From Streptomyces cinnamoneus (lineage in GTDB: Bacteria > Actinomycetota > Actinomycetes > Streptomycetales > Streptomycetaceae): a stretch of 64,000 nt of DNA. Below are positions 59,283 to 64,000 of the stretch, piece by piece (position 1 is the first letter of the stretch; each line of letters opens with the position of its first letter). Position numbers and translations under genes: made by a program. The notes under the pieces are model-generated. The model was given only the letters and a program-made list of their open reading frames with translations. It made no database searches and was not told where the DNA came from. Where the stretch lies: assembly GCF_014650495.1 (NCBI RefSeq), contig NZ_BMVB01000013.1:99005-163004 (forward strand). The letters run 5' to 3'.

Positions 59283-60221
59283 TCAGCCGCTCAGGGCGGC
59301 GAGGTGCCGGTGGAGTTCCCGGTGTCCTTCGGGGCCGGGGTGCAGGCCGTCCGTGAACAGTTCGGTGCGGTCGCGCAGCGGCTCCCACATGTCGAGGTAG
59401 TCGACGTGGTTCCCGGCGCACCATGCCTGCAGGGTCTCGCGCAGGGCCAGCGCCCGGGCCTCGGTGAACCGCAGGCCCCCGTAGTCGCCGGTGCGCGTCT
59501 CGTCGAGCCATATCGGTCCCATGACGACGAGGCGCGCGTTGTGGGACGCGGCCGTGGCGGCCAGCGAGTCGAGGCTGTCCGCGATGCGGGCCGGCCCGTC
59601 GCCGTGGGCCTGCGCACCGGCGAGCCGCAGGGCGGAGTCGTTGATGCCGGCGGCGACGAGGAGGGTGTCGGGGAGGCGCGGCCCGAGGAGGGCAGGGGTC
59701 TGCTCACTGGCCTCGGTCAGGGTGCTGCCGGGGATGGCCAGGTTGAAGACCCGGTGCCTCGCCTCGTTGCCGGCGATGTGGGCGGCCGCCAGGTGGGCCG
59801 CCCAGCCTCCGTGCGGGTCGCAGCGTCCGTAGGCGATGCTGTCGCCCACGATCACGATGCGCTCCGCCGAACGCAGCGGCTTGGCGTCCAGGTAGGCCCA
59901 GGCGCTCTCCCCGGAGGAGAGGAGCACCCGTCGGCGCACGTAGTCGTCGACCTCGTAGGCGTCGGCCGCGGCGAGGTCCTGGTCGGTGAGGTGCAGGACG
60001 GCGCCCTCGACCTCGGCGCCGATCTTCCGCTCCAGGGTCAGGTGCACGGAGAGGCCGCTGGTGGCGATCACGGACGGGTCGGTGATCGTCAGGGGCCTGG
60101 TCGTGTGGCCGGCCAGCGACGCCGCGGACGTGGGCACGGCCCGGCCGAAGAGCGCGGTCTGGACGTGCTCGTCCCTCAGCGTGCCGAAGGAGAACAGGGT
60201 GTGGGGGCGGGACTCGGTCAC
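59283..60221 (-). CDS. GGCT-like domain fused to SGNH/GDSL hydrolase
   Basis: 312-aa cytosolic protein. Residues 1-115 resemble gamma-glutamylcyclotransferase-like (AIG2/GGCT) folds: TLFSFGTLRDEHVQTALFGR and later AYEVDDYVRRRVLLSSGESAWAYL. Residues 118-312 form an SGNH hydrolase: block I IVIVGDSIAYGR, block III VAAGINDSA and block V DGLHPGPEGH with Ser, Asn, Asp and His in place. The usual GGCT catalytic Glu is not evident. No signal peptide. The fusion suggests an esterase acting on an amine- or peptide-derived metabolite; function unproven. Confidence 0.75.
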   Translation of the reverse strand: MTESRPHTLFSFGTLRDEHVQTALFGRAVPTSAASLAGHTTRPLTITDPSVIATSGLSVHLTLERKIGAEVEGAVLHLTDQDLAAADAYEVDDYVRRRVLLSSGESAWAYLDAKPLRSAERIVIVGDSIAYGRCDPHGGWAAHLAAAHIAGNEARHRVFNLAIPGSTLTEASEQTPALLGPRLPDTLLVAAGINDSALRLAGAQAHGDGPARIADSLDSLAATAASHNARLVVMGPIWLDETRTGDYGGLRFTEARALALRETLQAWCAGNHVDYLDMWEPLRDRTELFTDGLHPGPEGHRELHRHLAALSG

Positions 60222-60279
60222 CGTGAGCGCCGTGGCCTTTCGTTCGGGTTGATCAATTCACCCTAACGGCCGTGCCGGA

Positions 60280-60299
60280 CCGGGCGGCCGGCCGCCCGG
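60280..60299. terminator. Strong hairpin after TipA-like gene
   Basis: Perfect 20-bp palindrome (CCGGGCGG-CCGG-CCGCCCGG), extended by outer GTGCC/GGCAC arms (60272-60302), in the gap between the TipA-like stop and the SGNH start. Both are on the minus strand, so it should end the TipA-like transcript. Confidence 0.6.
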
Positions 60300-60384
60300 C
60301 ACCGTGCGCGCCCGGCGCCGTGGCGTCCGGGGCAGGTGCGTGTCGCCGGGGGTCTGCAGCCCCCCGGCAAGGGTGAGTCGTCGG

Positions 60385-60807
60385 TCAGCCCAGCCGGGTG
60401 TCGGCGTAGACGACCATCGCATCGCGCTGGTAGACGGCCAGCCCGTCGGCGATCTTGTCGTAGTTCGCGCGGAACTGCGGGTCATCGACGTAGGTCTGGC
60501 CCAGCCCCTTGTACGCGTCCGCGTTCGGGGTCCAGAAGCGGCACACGCCCTGGTAGTGGTCGTGCATCTCGGCCTGCACCGCGGGGTCGGCGACCGGCGT
60601 CCCGGCCACCATGAACTCCGCCAGCCGGATCATCTGCGCCGTCACCTCGCGCTGCCACCGCTCCGTGTCCTCGGCGGTCATCGCCTCGACGGCCTGCCGG
60701 GACTCCTCCCACGCCTCCGGCCACCGCTCCTGCACCTCGGCGTCGGTCTCGGGGTCCGAGGTCTCGAAGCCCTCGAACAGGTTCTCGGGACGGTTGATCT
60801 TCGCCAT
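60385..60807 (-). CDS. Internal short form (TipAS-like), alternative start
   Basis: ATG 60807 (Met116, MAKINRPENLFEGF) lies inside the TipA-like gene and is preceded by AAGGAG with 9-nt spacing plus a GGAGG further up. It would give a 140-aa ligand-binding domain without the DNA-binding part, matching the known TipAL/TipAS dual products (TipAS is 144 aa). That the signal is retained argues it is functional here too. Confidence 0.65.
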   Translation of the reverse strand: MAKINRPENLFEGFETSDPETDAEVQERWPEAWEESRQAVEAMTAEDTERWQREVTAQMIRLAEFMVAGTPVADPAVQAEMHDHYQGVCRFWTPNADAYKGLGQTYVDDPQFRANYDKIADGLAVYQRDAMVVYADTRLG

Positions 60808-61152
60808 GTCGTTCTTCTCCTTGTTTTCCTCCAGTTCGGCGATGGTGCGGCCGACCGTGCGGGCGAGCTTCTCCAGCCGTTCCTGCTCCCCCAGCAGCCG
60901 CTGGTGGTGCTCGCGGAGCACGGCCACCCGGTCGACCTGGCTCTCCAGGACCGCCCTGATCTCGCGCAGTCCCAGGCCCAGCTCCCGCATGAGCAGGATC
61001 TGCTGCAGCCGCAGCAGGTCGTCCTCCTCGTAGTGGCGGTGCCCGTTGCTCCCGATCCACGCGGGCGGCAGCAGGCCGATGTCGTCGTAGTGCCGCAGAG
61101 TCCTGGACGTCACCCCGGACATCCGGGCCACATCCGCGATCGACCAGGCCAT
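60385..61152 (-). CDS. TipA-type MerR-family regulator (long form)
   Basis: 255-aa MerR regulator nearly the length of S. lividans TipAL (253 aa). N-terminal winged helix MAWSIADVARMSGVTSRTLRHYDDIGLLPPAW, coiled-coil linker about 75-112, then a TipAS drug-binding domain (116-255; NLFEGFETSDPETDAEVQERW, CRFWTPNADAY, YVDDPQFRANYDKIADGLAVY). ATG 61152 has GGGAGG 7 nt upstream. The residue aligning with the thiopeptide-capturing Cys214 of TipAL is glycine (216), so covalent thiostrepton capture is unlikely and the ligand is probably different. The promoter has a 19-bp spacer. Confidence 0.85.
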   Translation of the reverse strand: MAWSIADVARMSGVTSRTLRHYDDIGLLPPAWIGSNGHRHYEEDDLLRLQQILLMRELGLGLREIRAVLESQVDRVAVLREHHQRLLGEQERLEKLARTVGRTIAELEENKEKNDMAKINRPENLFEGFETSDPETDAEVQERWPEAWEESRQAVEAMTAEDTERWQREVTAQMIRLAEFMVAGTPVADPAVQAEMHDHYQGVCRFWTPNADAYKGLGQTYVDDPQFRANYDKIADGLAVYQRDAMVVYADTRLG

Positions 61153-61198
61153 TGCCCTGCCTCCCATCGCCGGGCCGGTCTTTCCGGCCACACAGACG

Positions 61199-61229
61199 AC
61201 GGTAGGAGTTGACGCAACGTAAAGCGCAA
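61199..61229 (-). promoter_or_regulatory. MerR-type promoter with 19-bp spacer
   Basis: On the minus strand: -35 TTGCGC (61224-61229), 19-bp spacer containing the near-palindrome CTTTACGTTGCGTCAAC, -10 TACCGT (61199-61204). Over-long spacers with a central dyad are the hallmark of MerR-activated promoters. The start would lie near 61192, about 40 nt before the ATG. Confidence 0.7.
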
Positions 61230-61378
61230 GCCGAGCGAGGGATCTTGTTCGCCCGGCCCTTCCTCGGGCACCCCGCCACCGACCTGGGGAGACGCACGTC
61301 ACAATCCCCGATGTCACATCGCGCAGGGCCGCTTCCGTCCTAGGGGTGCAGTCATCGACAACGACACAGGAGCGCACC

Positions 61379-61852
61379 ATGGAAGCCCGCATGAACGTCT
61401 TCGGCAACCCGACCGCCGGCAAGCTCATGAAGCACTTCGTCTCCGCAGGCAAGGCGGTCTCGGACACCCCGCTGCCGGCCGCGACCCAGGAACTGGTGAA
61501 GATCCGCGCGAGCCAGATCAACGGGTGCGGCTTCTGCCTCGACATGCACACCAAGGAGGCCGCCGCCGCCGGTGAGACCTCCACGCGCCTCAACCTGCTC
61601 GCGACGTGGCGGGAGGCCACGGTCTTCACCGACGCCGAGCGCGCGGCGCTGGAACTGACGGAGCAGGGCACCCGCATCGCCGACGCGGCCGGCGGGGTCC
61701 CGGACGAGGTCTGGGCGAACGCCGCCAAGCACTACGACGAGGACCAGCTCATCGCCCTGGTGTCCCTGATCGCCCTCATCAACGCCTTCAACCGGATGAA
61801 CGTCATGCTGCAGATGCCCGCGGGCGACTACCAGCCGGGCCAGTTCGCGTAA
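61379..61852 (+). CDS. AhpD-like carboxymuconolactone decarboxylase family protein
   Basis: 157-aa AhpD-fold protein: LVKIRASQINGCGFCLDMHTKEAAAAGE holds the redox motif C-x-x-C and partner His (CGFCLDMH). The second half EVWANAAKHYDEDQLIALVSLIALINAFNRMNVML completes the fold. ATG 61379 has AGGAG upstream. Divergent from the TipA-like gene with the MerR promoter in the 226-bp gap, so it may belong to the same stress regulon. Probable alkylhydroperoxidase-type function. Confidence 0.85.
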   Translation: MEARMNVFGNPTAGKLMKHFVSAGKAVSDTPLPAATQELVKIRASQINGCGFCLDMHTKEAAAAGETSTRLNLLATWREATVFTDAERAALELTEQGTRIADAAGGVPDEVWANAAKHYDEDQLIALVSLIALINAFNRMNVMLQMPAGDYQPGQFA

Positions 61853-62050
61853 CGGATCCGACGGCGGGGCCGGGGGAGCTCTCGGGCGGGTCCGTCAAGG
61901 AGTCTGTGCGTCCGCTGTGTTCGTGGTCTTCCACGATGCCCGGCGACTCGATCACCGGGCAGGGTGGGAACCGCGACGGCGACACAGCAGCACCGCACAG
62001 GAGCCGTCGACGTTGCGCCCCGAGTCATACCTCTGACAAGGAGACTTTTC

Positions 62051-62461
62051 ATGGCCCTTGCCTTCCTCCGCCGCCGTGCCCTGACCGCCGGTGCCGTCGC
62101 CCTGGCGGCCTCCGGCTTCGTGGGAGTCGTCGCCACGGCTCCGGCGCAGGCTTCCACCTGCAGTGTCCAGGGGCACGGCGGCGCGTACATCTGCGAGTAC
62201 GGCAAGACGACCGTCACCTTCCCCAACGGTCAGCAGCAGATCTTCGTCATCGGCACGGACTACGCGGTGTGGACCACCTACAACTACGAGAACGGTGACT
62301 GGTCCAGCTGGGAGTCGATGAGCGGATCGGCCCGTAGCGGCGTCAGCGTCACGGGTGACCGGACGTGGGAGCCGACCATCACGGTCACCGGCACCGACGG
62401 CAACAAGTGGTCCCGGCACCGTCTGGACTCCGGCGCCTGGACCTCCTGGACGCGCCGGTAG
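62051..62461 (+). CDS. Small secreted protein with two propeller-blade-like repeats
   Basis: 136-aa exported protein. Signal peptide about 1-33 (RRRALTAGAVALAASGFVGVVATAPAQA). The mature part has two similar strands-plus-Trp units: FVIGTDYAVWTTYNYENGDWSSWESMSG and ITVTGTDGNKWSRHRLDSGAWTSW, the pattern of PLL/fucose-lectin-like beta-propeller blades. Two cysteines (STCSVQG, YICEYG) near the N-terminus likely pair. ATG 62051 has AAGGAGA upstream. Function unknown. Confidence 0.72.
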   Translation: MALAFLRRRALTAGAVALAASGFVGVVATAPAQASTCSVQGHGGAYICEYGKTTVTFPNGQQQIFVIGTDYAVWTTYNYENGDWSSWESMSGSARSGVSVTGDRTWEPTITVTGTDGNKWSRHRLDSGAWTSWTRR

Positions 62462-62554
62462 CCGTCAGGACTGCGGGCCTGACCACCCGCACGTCCCTTC
62501 TGCTCATCGCCCGTCACACATCACTGCGACATCCGAATCGCCTCTAGGAGAGTC

Positions 62555-62821
62555 ATGCGTATCCGTAACGTTCTGCCTGTCGTACTCCTGGCCGCCTCCG
62601 GCCTCTTCGTCGGTGCCGGCAACGCCTCGGCCGCGGGCGGCTACCCCGGCTTCCAGTGCTTCAAGACCCAGGACCGCACCCAGTACTGCAGCGACGCCAA
62701 GGTGAAGAACCACGCGACGGGCGACGCGTGGATCAAGACCTGCCCGGCCGACGTCCTGAGCGCCGTCTCGGGCAAGCCGTACATCCTCGAAAAGCGTCCT
62801 GCTGCCGCCAAGAGCTGCTGA
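62555..62821 (+). CDS. Small secreted four-cysteine protein
   Basis: 88-aa exported protein. Signal peptide MRIRNVLPVVLLAASGLFVGAGNASA, then about 62 residues with four cysteines (FQCFK, QYCSD, KTCPA and the C-terminal KSC), probably two disulphides. ATG 62555 has TAGGAGAG upstream. It follows the previous secreted gene by 93 bp on the same strand and may be co-transcribed. Not recognisable as a chaplin or a known inhibitor family. Confidence 0.7.
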   Translation: MRIRNVLPVVLLAASGLFVGAGNASAAGGYPGFQCFKTQDRTQYCSDAKVKNHATGDAWIKTCPADVLSAVSGKPYILEKRPAAAKSC

Positions 62822-62839
62822 GGACTGCCGGCCGGCCGG

Positions 62840-63883
62840 CTACTGCATCAGCTCGATGTGGGGATGCTCCGGCGCCGCCGGGCAGACGTAGAGCTGCTGT
62901 TTGTAGCCGCTGCCGATCTGGACCGCGGTCGGTTGGCGCGTGTCGCGGTAGCGGTGGTCGGTGGTGGACGCAGCGGCTTGGTCTTCGTACGGGATCCAGC
63001 TGCGGTTGCTGCCGTCCCATTCGAACGTGTCGATGGTCAGCAGCGGGTCCATCGCGGTGTCGCAGGCGGGGCACTGCCGGGGAGCGGGGTCGGTGTAGCC
63101 CCACTGGGGCCAGCCGCCGGCCTTCCAGCCGGGGGCGACGGACAGATGGCTGCGGTAGTAGGACTCCGGGTAGGGAGCGTAGGAGCTGTCCACACCGGCG
63201 TCGGCCGCCTGCCACCTGCTCCAGTCGCCCAGCTGCTCTCGCAGCTCCTCGCTCAACTCCAGCGAGTTGGGGTACTCGGTGACCTGCTCCGGCGCGAGCA
63301 CGCACGGCACGGGCACGTATTCCTCCATCTCCACATCGAGCGGTTCCGGAGGTGAGGTGAGGATGTCGGTGACGGCGTCCGCGGACCGCCAGAACACAGC
63401 GGTCCTGGGCATGTACATATCCGGGTGGTCGAAGGGGCACCACAGCACCTGGAGCAGATCGGCCCGGCCGGGCGGGCGCAGCACGGGGACGTCACGCACG
63501 GACAACTGGGCCACGGGCAGCAGGGGGACCGGGCCATCGGGCCGTTCGAGGTCCCAGTCGATCCCCTCCAAGATCGCCGTCTCCTCCGGCGTGTACTGGA
63601 CGGCGCGGGGATCATCGTCCGGGTACATCGCCCTTCTCGCCCGGGCGCGCTGATCCACCCGCACCGCGGCCAGCACGTGGCCGCCCCCCTCGTGCGGGGC
63701 GTCGCAGTGCGGCCACGGCTCGTCGGCGGGCCACAGCAGCGGCCCGCCGATCGAACTGTCATGCGGCGACGGCGTCCCCGGGCGGGGGTGCAACCGGGTC
63801 GCCGGGCGTGCCAGCGGGGCCAGTTGAGGGAAGACCGCTGCGACGTCGACCGGCCGCGGCGGAGTGGTACGGGTGACGTTCAT
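62840..63883 (-). CDS. DUF1963-like (YwqG-type) protein
   Basis: 347-aa soluble protein. The layout suggests the DUF1963/YwqG group: SSIGGPLLWPADEPWPHCDAPH, then VPLLPVAQLSVRDVPVLRPPGRADLLQVLWCPFDH and GGWPQWGYTDP. The zinc-like pair CPACDTAMDPLLTID near residue 280 resembles DUF1963 members with a metal site. ATG 63883 (MNVTRTTPPRP) is taken; the frame is open to 63994. Function of the family is unknown. Confidence 0.65.
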   Translation of the reverse strand: MNVTRTTPPRPVDVAAVFPQLAPLARPATRLHPRPGTPSPHDSSIGGPLLWPADEPWPHCDAPHEGGGHVLAAVRVDQRARARRAMYPDDDPRAVQYTPEETAILEGIDWDLERPDGPVPLLPVAQLSVRDVPVLRPPGRADLLQVLWCPFDHPDMYMPRTAVFWRSADAVTDILTSPPEPLDVEMEEYVPVPCVLAPEQVTEYPNSLELSEELREQLGDWSRWQAADAGVDSSYAPYPESYYRSHLSVAPGWKAGGWPQWGYTDPAPRQCPACDTAMDPLLTIDTFEWDGSNRSWIPYEDQAAASTTDHRYRDTRQPTAVQIGSGYKQQLYVCPAAPEHPHIELMQ

Positions 63884-63940
63884 ACCGGCGATGCTGCCAG
63901 CAGCCTCTGACAACGGGCGTGCCCGCCTAGGCAGTGTCTG

Positions 63941-64000
63941 ATGGCTCTTGCCCGTGTGGTGGATCAGCCGTTCTCCCGGGCAGGAGTCCGTCATGGTGCG
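63941..64000 (+). other. Open frame running off the window edge
   Basis: ATG 63941 opens a frame of 20 codons to the window end (MALARVVDQPFSRAGVRHGA). Just upstream lie GGCAGTGTCTG and an AT-poor stretch without a ribosome site. It may be the start of a gene or of a mobile element that continues outside; it cannot be judged from this much sequence. Confidence 0.2.

Overview
The window is a stretch of Streptomyces chromosome. The evidence is very high GC with strong third-position GC bias, GTG starts, ATGA/GTGA gene overlaps, a few rare TTA (bldA) codons, and a gene order that matches, from memory, the conserved core around dmdR1, citA, pdxH and purU in S. coelicolor (roughly SCO4380-SCO4410, inverted here). 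I see no biosynthetic gene cluster, CRISPR array, prophage or complete insertion sequence.

Layout, left to right. 0-2.3 kb: a succinate-semialdehyde dehydrogenase and two tiny overlapping genes. 2.4-7.5 kb: a UTRA-only protein coupled to a GntR/UTRA regulator, two membrane Ser/Thr kinases in tandem, and tRNA-Arg(ACG) with a strong terminator. 7.6-18.8 kb: an HTH_42 protein, an MFS exporter and VOC protein divergent from a TetR gene, secreted metalloproteases, an alpha/beta hydrolase, an XRE-TPR regulator and a two-component system. 18.8-28 kb: a STAS protein, an ECF sigma factor coupled to a zinc anti-sigma factor, purU, a lipoprotein binding protein, a proline-rich membrane protein with a threonine-motif array, and an XRE-TPR developmental-type regulator. 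28-37.6 kb: a Prim-Pol protein, an ABC exporter, a flavin monooxygenase, a hydrolase, dmdR1 (iron regulator), a SIS protein and a PAS protein. 37.7-38 kb: an intergenic transcription unit for a highly structured RNA. 38-44.7 kb: pdxH, citrate synthase, an ester cyclase with a divergent TetR gene, two envelope proteins and serC.

44.8-55.8 kb: a fused FAD/Fe-S oxidoreductase, probably of the D-2-hydroxyglutarate dehydrogenase type, divergent from serC. It is followed by a catabolic operon: an AtuA-like protein, acyl-CoA carboxylase beta and alpha, an acyl-CoA dehydrogenase, an enoyl-CoA hydratase and a TetR regulator. These would dehydrogenate, carboxylate and hydrate a branched acyl-CoA, as in leucine or acyclic-terpene breakdown. 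55.8-64 kb is accessory in character: VOC, AraC, DUF3995, TetR and LysR genes, two AhpD-like proteins, an SGNH hydrolase with an extra N-terminal domain, a TipA-type MerR regulator with an internal start, two small secreted proteins and a DUF1963-like protein.

The items most worth following up are the orphan structured RNA at 37.77-37.92 kb, the TipA-like dual-start regulator, the AtuA/carboxylase operon with its palindrome, the long antisense ORF across dmdR1, and four TTA-containing genes. Functions are assigned by reading motifs by eye; no database search was run.
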